From contig JAJFLX010000001.1 of NCBI GenBank assembly GCA_021772465.1, positions 62,001 through 126,000 of the forward strand: DNA of 64,000 bases. The letters run 5' to 3'. The position numbers and the translations under genes are program-made. This stretch comes from Chlamydiota bacterium. GTDB taxonomy: Bacteria; Chlamydiota; Chlamydiia; Chlamydiales; JAAKFR01. Of this stretch, positions 21,840 to 30,480 are shown piece by piece. The notes beneath the pieces are model-generated. The model did no database searches, had not been told where the DNA came from, and was given only the letters and a program-made list of their open reading frames with translations. Each line of letters begins with the position of its first letter. Position 1 is the stretch's first letter.

Positions 21840-22247
21840 ATGGAAATAGAAGAAATCAAAAAAAGATTCAATGATTGTAAATCATCTGAAGCCATCTACC
21901 AGCTGATCATTTCGATGGGAAAAGAGCTCCCCTCACTAGGTTCTGCTGAGATTAGTGAAGAAAATCGAGTCCCCGGTTGCCAAAGCAGGATGTATCTAAG
22001 TGTGGCATTTCAAGAGGGAAAACTCTATTTTGCAGCAGCCTCTGATGCGTTAATTTCTGCTGGCTTAGCAGCCCTTTTGATCAAAGCCTACAACGGATCG
22101 TCGCCTGAATATATCCTCCAAGCTCCCCCCTCTTTCCTAGATGAACTCGGCATCCCTGCCCTTTTAACCCCAGGCCGAGCTAATGGCCTCGCTAGCCTCT
22201 TCCTGAAAATGAAACAAGAGGCGCTCAAAACCCTGATTGCTACCTAA
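21840..22247 (+). CDS. sufE: SufE family Fe-S metabolism protein
   Basis: 135 aa, VPGCQSRMYL catalytic Cys motif, SEEN and GRANGL regions. Confidence 0.9.
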   Translation: MEIEEIKKRFNDCKSSEAIYQLIISMGKELPSLGSAEISEENRVPGCQSRMYLSVAFQEGKLYFAAASDALISAGLAALLIKAYNGSSPEYILQAPPSFLDELGIPALLTPGRANGLASLFLKMKQEALKTLIAT

Positions 22248-22283
22248 AGCCTGATACAGCTTGCAATGTGAAAGGGCAAGGAT

Positions 22284-23510
22284 TCATCCTCCAGTTAGTG
22301 AGGCAATAACACCGAATTTACCGAGGAGCTCAATTGCGAGCACAAAAATTGCATAAAGCATGGCAAAGACGAGAACTGGTTTCCCTCCAAGCTTAGGCCC
22401 ATTCAAATCAAATTTTCTGTGATATCGCCCCACCCACACCATAAGAGCGGGGAAGAGCCCATTGAGAATGGAATCGCCAATACCTCCTGAAGTATCGAGC
22501 GCTGTAAGAAAGACTTTCTCCAGGCTCAAAGCGAAAATAAGGGTGGGAACTGCGACCAAGATACCAAGAGCTAGCGACCCAACTCCATCCCTTTGGATGC
22601 GAAGCCCATCTGCCAAAAAGTCAAAAAGACCAAGAGCAATACCTAAAAAGGAGGTAATGAGAGCAAAAAATGCAAAAAAATCGGCAATAGATCCCAGCCA
22701 AGTGTTTCCAGAGGCTATCCCAAGAAACTCTGTTGCTGGTTTTCCCATCGCAAGAGCTGCTGCAAGGCCATGGTCTCCATCGACCAAGACAGCTCCCAAA
22801 ACAAGCCATTGCCAGATAACATAGATGACAAGGGCGAGCGTCGTGCCTAGTACAATTGATAAGCGAAGGGCTCTTCCATCTTGTTTCAAGTAGAGCGTAA
22901 GACTTGGGACAATCGTTTGAAAGCTAAAAATTGTGAGAAGCAAGGGGACCGCAAGGAGTGTGCTCCCCCACGATGTGTGTTTTAAATTTTCCAAGCGAAC
23001 ATAAGGCGTCCCCATGCAGATCAAGAGGATATAAGCTAGAATCAAGCCGATCATCAAAAGCGTATTCACACGCCCTAAGACAACGTTCCCCAAGTAGAGA
23101 ACTCCTCCAAAAACTAGGACAAAAAGTACTGAGGCCAAACTCTCAGGGATAGCGAGATGGAAGAGCTGATTGATCAGTGAGCTAAAAAGCTCCCCTCCCC
23201 CAGCTGTGTAAGCCACAAGTGATGCGTACCCTATGAAGAGGTAAAGGGACCAGGCGATGACTTTGCCAATGGGGCCGAGCAAACGCGAGGCGATTGTAAT
23301 GACATGGGCTCCCTCCTCCATCCAGAGGCTCGCTTCTGCAAGATAGAGCGCTGTGAGGGTCATAAAGGCCCATCCGATGAGCATCATTGCAAGGGAGGGG
23401 AAAAAACCTGCAACCCCTGTTGCAACAGGGAGCGCAAGCATCCCCCCACCAATACACGTCCCTCCCACCAGAAGCGTAGCTCCTAGGATACTCCCTTTAC
23501 TTTGACTCAT
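22284..23510 (-). CDS. aromatic amino acid permease (TyrP/Mtr family)
   Basis: MSQSKGSILGATLLVGGTCIGGGMLALPVATG start chosen at 23510. About 11 hydrophobic segments. Confidence 0.88.
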   Translation of the reverse strand: MSQSKGSILGATLLVGGTCIGGGMLALPVATGVAGFFPSLAMMLIGWAFMTLTALYLAEASLWMEEGAHVITIASRLLGPIGKVIAWSLYLFIGYASLVAYTAGGGELFSSLINQLFHLAIPESLASVLFVLVFGGVLYLGNVVLGRVNTLLMIGLILAYILLICMGTPYVRLENLKHTSWGSTLLAVPLLLTIFSFQTIVPSLTLYLKQDGRALRLSIVLGTTLALVIYVIWQWLVLGAVLVDGDHGLAAALAMGKPATEFLGIASGNTWLGSIADFFAFFALITSFLGIALGLFDFLADGLRIQRDGVGSLALGILVAVPTLIFALSLEKVFLTALDTSGGIGDSILNGLFPALMVWVGRYHRKFDLNGPKLGGKPVLVFAMLYAIFVLAIELLGKFGVIASLTGG

Positions 23511-23532
23511 ATGGGGAGGCAGTTTACCTACC

Positions 23533-24681
23533 CTAGAAGAAAATGTAAATCCCGGCAGTGATCCCTTGCGTCCAAAAGCTGCTAGTGTTGGCATTGAATT
23601 TAGGGAATGGGAGGGCGCCAGTGGGGTCAATCTCGAGATCGATTTGATCTCCAGCTAGGAGCACATGAGGCCACCGTATAAAGGTGTAGCCAGTAGTCAA
23701 CCAGAGGCTTGGACAGATCCGAACTCTCGCTTCGGCGCTCAAGATAGGGACAATAGAAAAATTGTTGGTAAGATGCTTGCCACTATTTGAGTCGAGGGCA
23801 AGCACCCCTTCGTCAAAGGTTATCGAAGCGCCTGCTGAATCTGTGATGGTCGTAGTCCCGCTGATCGAGGCGGTTTCGACCATATTCCCCCCACCGATCT
23901 TAGCACTAGCAGCTAGGGTGACACATCCAAAATTTACCTCACCTAGAAGGCCGACAAGCCCCCCGTAGAAATTATTTTCCATATGAAATTTGTCACCCAC
24001 TCGCTCGGTGCTTCCGGGGTCAAAGACCAGATCAACAAAAAAGGTAGAAACATCAATGTTGTCTGTTATTTGGGTAAAGAGAAATCCAGCGAGCGCATCG
24101 AAACGGAAAGAGCAATTATTCAAGACTGTATAGCGCCCGTAGAGGTCGACACCTCCGATGTGATTGCGCGTGTGAATGTCAATATCCCCAGACCCTTGAT
24201 TGCCTGGATCTGAAATCAAAACAGAGTCTTGAGAAAAAGCATTGTCGACATTTATGAAAGGGCGTGCGAGCAAGGGATCTCCATTTGCATTGCTACGCTC
24301 ATGGAAATTGACATTTTCATGCATCACGAAAAACCCACCGACACCTATCCCCAAACAAGGCGTGAGCCAGATCCCAAAGTCAAACTGCCCACCTGATTTA
24401 GGAGAGTCACCAACGCGTCTGTTGCCAAAAAGAATTTCTGTAGTGGGGTTCCCGATGATTCCTAAATCTGCGGCATCACTTGTAGTGACTAAAGGGGGGA
24501 CAAAACGAGTCTTTCTCCACATGAGCAAGTACTCGGCACTTCCCCACCACCCTGCAGTTTGCAACTGGTGGCAGGGAAAAATTGCATGTCCCACTTGAGG
24601 GATGAATAAAAGGACAAGAATAAGATAAATTTTGGCTCTTAGAAACAAAAGTAGACTCCTGCGCTCAACCCTTGGGCCCAA
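23533..24681 (-). CDS. BBP7-family outer-membrane beta-barrel protein, copy 1
   Basis: WWGSAEYLLMWRKTRFVPPLVTTSDAADLGIIGNPTTEILFGNRRVGDSPKSGGQFDFGIWL, C-terminal aromatic FF. The true start is probably inside the listed ORF. Confidence 0.8.
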   Translation of the reverse strand: MGPRVERRSLLLFLRAKIYLILVLLFIPQVGHAIFPCHQLQTAGWWGSAEYLLMWRKTRFVPPLVTTSDAADLGIIGNPTTEILFGNRRVGDSPKSGGQFDFGIWLTPCLGIGVGGFFVMHENVNFHERSNANGDPLLARPFINVDNAFSQDSVLISDPGNQGSGDIDIHTRNHIGGVDLYGRYTVLNNCSFRFDALAGFLFTQITDNIDVSTFFVDLVFDPGSTERVGDKFHMENNFYGGLVGLLGEVNFGCVTLAASAKIGGGNMVETASISGTTTITDSAGASITFDEGVLALDSNSGKHLTNNFSIVPILSAEARVRICPSLWLTTGYTFIRWPHVLLAGDQIDLEIDPTGALPFPKFNANTSSFWTQGITAGIYIFF

Positions 24682-25739
24682 AAACTCGTGTTATTCGCCT
24701 CATAGCTCGGATCTTGAGACGCCTGAGTGAAACTTACATTCAGATCGATCTGATTTCCTGCCAAGATGACATTGGGCCAGTAGATATAGGTGTAGCCACA
24801 AGAGGCAAAGATCCCTCGCGAGAGCTTAACACGCACTTGAGCGCTCAACTCAGGGACTGCTGCAAATTTGTGGTCTTTATGACTACCAATATTCGAGGGC
24901 TGAGTTAAAAGCCCAAACTCCTCCAAGCTGGCCGGTGGGGCCGTTCTGACAAAGTCTCCTCGAATATCGGCCGTTTGTACGACGCTTCCGAGCCCCAGTT
25001 TTCCGATGAAGACGAAATCGATGCAGTGGCACTGCAACCCTGCGTTGATCCCAATCATCCCCGAATAGAAATCATTTTTCATATTGAAACGGTCACTCAC
25101 TTGAATAAAGCCACCCACGGCGATATCTTCCGAAAAATTCGTGATTTCAACGTCATCTTCGATCCGCGTGTAGAGAAACCCAAGGAGAGAATCGATGTAA
25201 AATCCGCACCGGCTGAGCCACCGGCTCCGCAGATAGGCATCCGCACCCCAAATCTGATTTCGAGTTTGAACGTCGATTTGACCATTCGCCAATTGGGTAG
25301 GAAAAGAGACAAGCTCCGAGGAGGGAGCACCTCCTGCATCGGTGTCAAAGAAGGGCCTAGCGAGTAGAGGGCTACCAGCTCCATCCCCTTCAACTGTGAA
25401 ATGAACTTTTTCGTCTAAGACCCCGAAAACGCCTCCTCCAAAACCCCAACACCCATAAAACCAGAGTCCCAAATCAATCCTACCACCCGATTGAGGAGAC
25501 TCCCCTACCCTTTCATCGCCGAAGAGAATCTCTGTCGTTGGCTGCCCTAAAATCCCCTGATCTGCAGCATCGCTTGTGGTAGCAAGGGGAGGATAGTGCC
25601 GTTTCTCTCGCCACATCAGAAGGTACTCAGCACTCCCCCACCACTCCAAATCAAGAGGGCAGCAACAAAAAGCCCCAAACCCAACTTGCGGCAAGGCGAC
25701 TAAAGAGGCCAAAAGTAGTTTTCGAACTAGAGCAAGCAC
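24639..25739 (-). CDS. BBP7-family outer-membrane beta-barrel protein, copy 2
   Basis: WWGSAEYLLMWREKRHYPPLATTSDAADQGILGQPTTEILFGDERVGESPQSGGRIDLGLWF. Paralogue of the adjacent ORF, signal peptide present. Confidence 0.82.
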   Translation of the reverse strand: MLALVRKLLLASLVALPQVGFGAFCCCPLDLEWWGSAEYLLMWREKRHYPPLATTSDAADQGILGQPTTEILFGDERVGESPQSGGRIDLGLWFYGCWGFGGGVFGVLDEKVHFTVEGDGAGSPLLARPFFDTDAGGAPSSELVSFPTQLANGQIDVQTRNQIWGADAYLRSRWLSRCGFYIDSLLGFLYTRIEDDVEITNFSEDIAVGGFIQVSDRFNMKNDFYSGMIGINAGLQCHCIDFVFIGKLGLGSVVQTADIRGDFVRTAPPASLEEFGLLTQPSNIGSHKDHKFAAVPELSAQVRVKLSRGIFASCGYTYIYWPNVILAGNQIDLNVSFTQASQDPSYEANNTSFWAQGLSAGVYFCF

Positions 25740-26917
25740 AAGATTGTTTCCTCGGTCCCACCGGTTATTTTAATTGTACCGTCATGGTTCACAAGCAAGT
25801 TGTATTCCAATCGTATGCCAAAATCATCGGGAAGGTAGATGCCAGGCTCAATTGAGAAACACATCCCAGGTAAAATCAGTCGGTTATCGGCAGTTTCTAA
25901 ATTATCAAAATGGACCCCAGCTCCGTGTACATCGGTGTCGATGTTGTGACCAGTTCTGTGGGTAAAAAATTCTCCGTAGCCAGCCGCTTCAATGTGAGCG
26001 CGGCAAATGATGTCAACTTCAGCGCCGCGAGTTGCTCTCCCCGCCTCCAAGTTATTTTGAGCAAAATCAAATGCCTTCTGCCCTGCCTCTTTCACAATCT
26101 GAAAAATCTCTTGCTGGCGGGGTGTTGGCTCAGATCCAGCCACTGCGACCCGAGTAATATCGGCATAAACCGCATGCGGGATATCCTTTTTACACCAAAG
26201 GTCTATCAAGATAAAATCTCCAGTAGCTATCTCTTTGTTGCTCGCTTTAGATGCTCTATAGTGAGGAAGCGCTGAGTGGCTATTGACCGCGCAGATCGGC
26301 CCATCCTCCGTAATACAGTTTTGGGCTATGAACTCACTGAGAATGAAGTTTTGCACCTCATATTCCGTGATTTTTTTCCCCATCCGCAGTCGATCTCCAA
26401 TCAGGTCCCACACCCTTGAAGCCGTTGTCTGCAAGACAGATGCAGCTTCAATATGCGACAAAATTTGCTCAGGAGTCAACACACTGGTAAAGCGTTGAAG
26501 CAGATCAGCGGAGCTGACAACTTCCACTCCAAACCCTCGGATCACATCGAGAGTTCCTCCATCGACGACCGAGATGTAGGGATTCGCATTGCGTGGGGAA
26601 TACTCCATCATCACTGTTTTGCTAGAGCTTACAAGGTCGCTCAAAACCTGTTCTAGCTCTTGCCATGAGAGGTAGAGGTGCGTCTCTCCGGGGATCTCTT
26701 CTAAAGCATCGGCTTCAATCCTATGCACGACCTTCTGTGGGTTTCCCGATTGAGGAATCCAGTAGAAGAGACGGCGCGTGATTACGCTATCGGAGGGAAT
26801 TTCAAGCAACTCGCGCAAAAAACGATTCGAACCATGGTTGTCATAAAGCAGCCAACCGTCGACCCCTTCGGATTGCAAAAACTGTTGGATCTTTGGAATT
26901 TTTTCTAATAGAGCCAT
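25727..26917 (-). CDS. pepP: Xaa-Pro aminopeptidase (M24 family)
   Basis: 396 aa, metal-ligand motifs LIDLWCKKD, FFTHRTGHNIDTDVHGAG, SIEPGIY. Confidence 0.9.
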   Translation of the reverse strand: MALLEKIPKIQQFLQSEGVDGWLLYDNHGSNRFLRELLEIPSDSVITRRLFYWIPQSGNPQKVVHRIEADALEEIPGETHLYLSWQELEQVLSDLVSSSKTVMMEYSPRNANPYISVVDGGTLDVIRGFGVEVVSSADLLQRFTSVLTPEQILSHIEAASVLQTTASRVWDLIGDRLRMGKKITEYEVQNFILSEFIAQNCITEDGPICAVNSHSALPHYRASKASNKEIATGDFILIDLWCKKDIPHAVYADITRVAVAGSEPTPRQQEIFQIVKEAGQKAFDFAQNNLEAGRATRGAEVDIICRAHIEAAGYGEFFTHRTGHNIDTDVHGAGVHFDNLETADNRLILPGMCFSIEPGIYLPDDFGIRLEYNLLVNHDGTIKITGGTEETILCLL

Positions 26918-26948
26918 GTGCGCACTATGGCAAAATGCTTTGCTTGCG

Positions 26949-28646
26949 TCAACTATTCAAGGTCTGAAGCAAAACTGACGCGGCAATCATGCGAATGGTG
27001 AGAGAAGGCTCTTCTAACCGCTCCAGAAGAAAAGGGATAGTCTGCTTGTCACCAATTCTTCCAAGTGCTTCTAACAGCTTAATTTGCAGAGATCTTTCGG
27101 CTTTAGGATAGACGGCAAGCAGTGTGGGGACAGCCGTCTGATCACGTCCCCAAACAGCGAGAGCTAGCGCCGCTTCAGCGCGAATTTGGGGATCAGAATC
27201 CTCTAAAAGGGCTCGCACCTGATCGATCGCAGTCTCATCACCTTCACCGAGCAATGTCTCAGCTGCAAGCCCTGTCACTTCCCACCGCCTCTCTTTTAAA
27301 AAAGCTTTGATCGCTTCGTTTGCACCCGGGTAATCGAGAATTGCTAGAAGGTTGATGAGTTCTAAGCGCACGGTTTGATCGACCACATCGGGGTAGTTTG
27401 CCATCGCTGGGTTGTGAGAGAGTGTGCTGTTTTGGAGCGGACGGAAGAGGCCCTCCCCACTAAACATCAAACGCTCAGGTGTATCGCGCAAAAATCGCGC
27501 TAAAACCTCACATGCGAACTTGCACGCCTCTCTCTGCCCAATCAGGGCCAGTGCGAGATTGACCTGAACATAAGGATCGGTGCTCTCGCTGATCCTCTCC
27601 TTTGCAAGAGCTACTCCAAAGGGCCCTGCTGCAGCGACAGCTGAGGCAGCTAATACGCGTACTTCCTCATCTTTGTGCTCCAACCACTCTCCTAACGCCG
27701 CCGCGCCTTGCTGTGGCTCTCCTAGCAACCAGACCCACCCGGCGGTGATTCCCACTCTTGGATCGGAGGTCTTTCGGGAAAGTCGTTTGATCCGCCGAGT
27801 CGGTGGGACTCGAAGCAGCCCCAGACCCCTCAATGCCGCCACCTGCACTTCTGGATTCGTATCAAGAGCAAGGGTATGCAATAAATCGGCGTGCTCTTTG
27901 GATTGACAAAAAGCGATCGTCTCACATGCGAGCTGCCGCAGAGCTGCGCGGGGGTGGGTGACTAGCACTTCAAGCTCTTCCCGCTCGACACGGTCTCTGA
28001 TTTGCACGAGCGCTTCAATTACCTCTTTTCTCTCACGCGCTGCCAGGGATGGATCACTCACTCGGGCCATTAATTCGGGAAGAAGTAGTTCGGTGTGGAG
28101 TGTAGCAAGCGCTTTGAGCACAAGAAGCCTCACCTCGAAGACTTTCTCTTCTCTAAACAAGCGAAGCAGCTCTTCTCTAAGAGGCTGGTCTCCGTAAAGT
28201 GCAGCTAGTTCAACTGAGACGGCTCGGATATGTGCATTTTCATGACGAAGACCTGCTAGAAGAGAGGAGACCGCGTACATATCTCGCGCCAACGCCGAGC
28301 CTATGATACTAATCAACTGAGTGTTAATTCCAGGTGCCTCCCCTCCCTTTTTGAGCACTCCCCAACACATCTGCTCGAGGATCTCTTGTTTCATAGCGCA
28401 TTCGGGAAAATCGCGGTTGTACAGTTTCCACAGCTCCATCATCTCGCTATCACTTCCTGCAACAGCGAAAGAGCGTAGAGCCATCTCATAAACCAAGGGA
28501 TGCTTCGGGAAAAGTACAACCGCCTCTCTCGCCTCCTCTAGCGCGCTCGGTTTATCGTCGATCAAAAGATGCGCTTGCATACGGCGACAAAGTGACTCAG
28601 GGGTGGCGGCAAAAAACAAGGGGAGGAGAAGCAGAATTTTAAGCAT
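26949..28646 (-). CDS. secreted HEAT-repeat protein
   Basis: 565 aa with signal peptide and many HEAT-like repeats (LLEDSDPQIRAEAALALAVWG). Confidence 0.82.
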   Translation of the reverse strand: MLKILLLLPLFFAATPESLCRRMQAHLLIDDKPSALEEAREAVVLFPKHPLVYEMALRSFAVAGSDSEMMELWKLYNRDFPECAMKQEILEQMCWGVLKKGGEAPGINTQLISIIGSALARDMYAVSSLLAGLRHENAHIRAVSVELAALYGDQPLREELLRLFREEKVFEVRLLVLKALATLHTELLLPELMARVSDPSLAARERKEVIEALVQIRDRVEREELEVLVTHPRAALRQLACETIAFCQSKEHADLLHTLALDTNPEVQVAALRGLGLLRVPPTRRIKRLSRKTSDPRVGITAGWVWLLGEPQQGAAALGEWLEHKDEEVRVLAASAVAAAGPFGVALAKERISESTDPYVQVNLALALIGQREACKFACEVLARFLRDTPERLMFSGEGLFRPLQNSTLSHNPAMANYPDVVDQTVRLELINLLAILDYPGANEAIKAFLKERRWEVTGLAAETLLGEGDETAIDQVRALLEDSDPQIRAEAALALAVWGRDQTAVPTLLAVYPKAERSLQIKLLEALGRIGDKQTIPFLLERLEEPSLTIRMIAASVLLQTLNS

Positions 28647-29190
28647 AAGCTTTGATCAAGGGGAGTATTTTCTTGAAGCTATCAGCTCGAGCATCTCCTA
28701 TCCACTCATAAATGAGTGTTTCACTGCTAGATATGCGCGCTCCCTCCTCGCGCAGCTCTCCTAAAGCAGAGGAAAAATCAAACATCGAGCGGCTAGTTGT
28801 TGCATCGTTGAGCACGGTTACTTCATGACCCATGCTAAGGAGTTCTTTGGCAGTCTGAAGCAGGCAAATATGCGTCTCAATTCCGATCAAAACCCAACTC
28901 GTGATCTCCATGGCCAGGGCCGCAGCATTCACTTCTGGATCAGACATCCCAGAGAATGTTGTCTTGTGGTAGATCTTTTGCTCTTTAGGAAGGCGGGACT
29001 GAATCGGTTCGAGAGTAGCTCCTAACCCCTCGGGATACTGCTCGGTCACAAGTAGTGGAACACCCAAGAGGCATGCTGCTTCTACGACAAAGCATACTCT
29101 CTGAAGGACCTCATGCGATCGATCGACATGGGAAAACAGCTCTTCTTGCATATCGACCACCCAGATACCACACGCTTTTGTTTGCCTCAT
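28639..29190 (-). CDS. isochorismatase-family hydrolase
   Basis: 183 aa, WVVDMQEELFS... YHKTTFSGMSD... VLIGIETHICLLQTAKELLSMGHEVTVLNDAT. Confidence 0.88.
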   Translation of the reverse strand: MRQTKACGIWVVDMQEELFSHVDRSHEVLQRVCFVVEAACLLGVPLLVTEQYPEGLGATLEPIQSRLPKEQKIYHKTTFSGMSDPEVNAAALAMEITSWVLIGIETHICLLQTAKELLSMGHEVTVLNDATTSRSMFDFSSALGELREEGARISSSETLIYEWIGDARADSFKKILPLIKAYA

Positions 29191-29525
29191 CCCATTGGCC
29201 CCAGTGGGTGTCCCCCGAGCAGATGAAAATGGAGGTGAGAGATGGTCTGACCAGCCTCTGAGCCGTTGTTGACGACCAGCCGATAGCCCCTCTCTTCTAA
29301 ACCAAATTCTCGAGCTAATTTTTGGGCCCCTTGAAAAACCGCTCCAAGTAGGGGCAAATCCTTTTCTTGCATCTCTTGAACGCTCGGTATCACTTTTCGA
29401 GTAATGATCAAAAGATGGATAGGCGCTTTGGGAAATTTGTCTTTGATTGCTACCACCTGCTCGTCTTCGTAAACAATCTCTGCTGGTAGCTCTCCTTCGA
29501 TGATTTTTTCAAATAACGTCTGCAT
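29187..29525 (-). CDS. HIT family protein
   Basis: 112 aa, ISHLHFHLLGG histidine triad. Confidence 0.95.
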   Translation of the reverse strand: MQTLFEKIIEGELPAEIVYEDEQVVAIKDKFPKAPIHLLIITRKVIPSVQEMQEKDLPLLGAVFQGAQKLAREFGLEERGYRLVVNNGSEAGQTISHLHFHLLGGHPLGPMG

Positions 29526-30402
29526 GGTCTATTCCATTTAGATTTAAAATCTTTCTTAAAGCTTCGACAGCTCCCTCTCGATCTGCCCAAACGGAAGTGA
29601 AGCCCCCTTTGTGGCAAAAAATAGCTCCTTGAATCCCCGATGCACGCTCTAAATCCTCTCCGAGAAGTCCCGTCCATTGTTTGGGAAAGGGGAGGCGCAC
29701 CTCCATGCGATGAGCAAAATCGGGTGGGATCCCTCTGAGCTTCCATTGCCCTCTGGAAGGCATCAATACAAAAAGAGCTGGATGCGATTCTCCTCCGAGC
29801 GCAAAGAAACTGTCAATCCACGGGAGCGCCTTATCAAAGCATAAACAGAGAGAGTCTTGCTGCATCGCATCAGCTACGATCTCACGATTGTCGAGGTTGT
29901 GGAGAAAACGATCATGCATCCGACGGATGTGGCCTACTGCAAAATCTAGAGCTGTAAAAAAAGCTTCATCAAGCTCTGTTTCCTTTGCCTCATACACAGG
30001 TGGGTTGAAATTGGCGATCACATGAGAGAAGGTGCACACCCCTACTTCTTGAGTTGCTCGACCATTGTCATGCGCATCGACACCTAAAACGAGCATCTGG
30101 TTGAAATGATCAAACGCCTCCTCAGAAAGGGTTTTTTGATCCTTCAGATAGAGCAGCACCATCCCCGCACTGCTCAACTCCCCTTCATAGGTCGATTGGT
30201 GGTGATCAAAGAGTTTGTTTTCAGGATTATAAACGCCTCCCACATCGCAGACATATTCACACTGACTGAGATGCGTAAGCTCTCTCGATCTGATAATTTT
30301 GTCTCGATCGACTCGATCAAAGACGAGTAAAAGTGCGCATGCAGTCACTTCATCTGCATGAAAGGCTCCGCTGTGGATCCCAACTGATCGTTTTTTTTTC
30401 AA
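29509..30402 (-). CDS. MYG1/UPF0160-family DHH-like hydrolase
   Basis: GIHSGAFHADEVTACALLL... RDVGGVYNP-type VCDVGGVYNPENKLFDHHQ. TTG at 30402 proposed as start because the listed ATG at 30642 lies antisense to the divergent gene. Confidence 0.8.
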   Translation of the reverse strand: MKKKRSVGIHSGAFHADEVTACALLLVFDRVDRDKIIRSRELTHLSQCEYVCDVGGVYNPENKLFDHHQSTYEGELSSAGMVLLYLKDQKTLSEEAFDHFNQMLVLGVDAHDNGRATQEVGVCTFSHVIANFNPPVYEAKETELDEAFFTALDFAVGHIRRMHDRFLHNLDNREIVADAMQQDSLCLCFDKALPWIDSFFALGGESHPALFVLMPSRGQWKLRGIPPDFAHRMEVRLPFPKQWTGLLGEDLERASGIQGAIFCHKGGFTSVWADREGAVEALRKILNLNGIDHADVI

Positions 30403-30480
30403 TGATTCACTCCGAGTGAGCTCACCGATATTAGAGAGATATTTCTTTTGAATCAATGCCTTTTCGAGTATGAAACAAGT

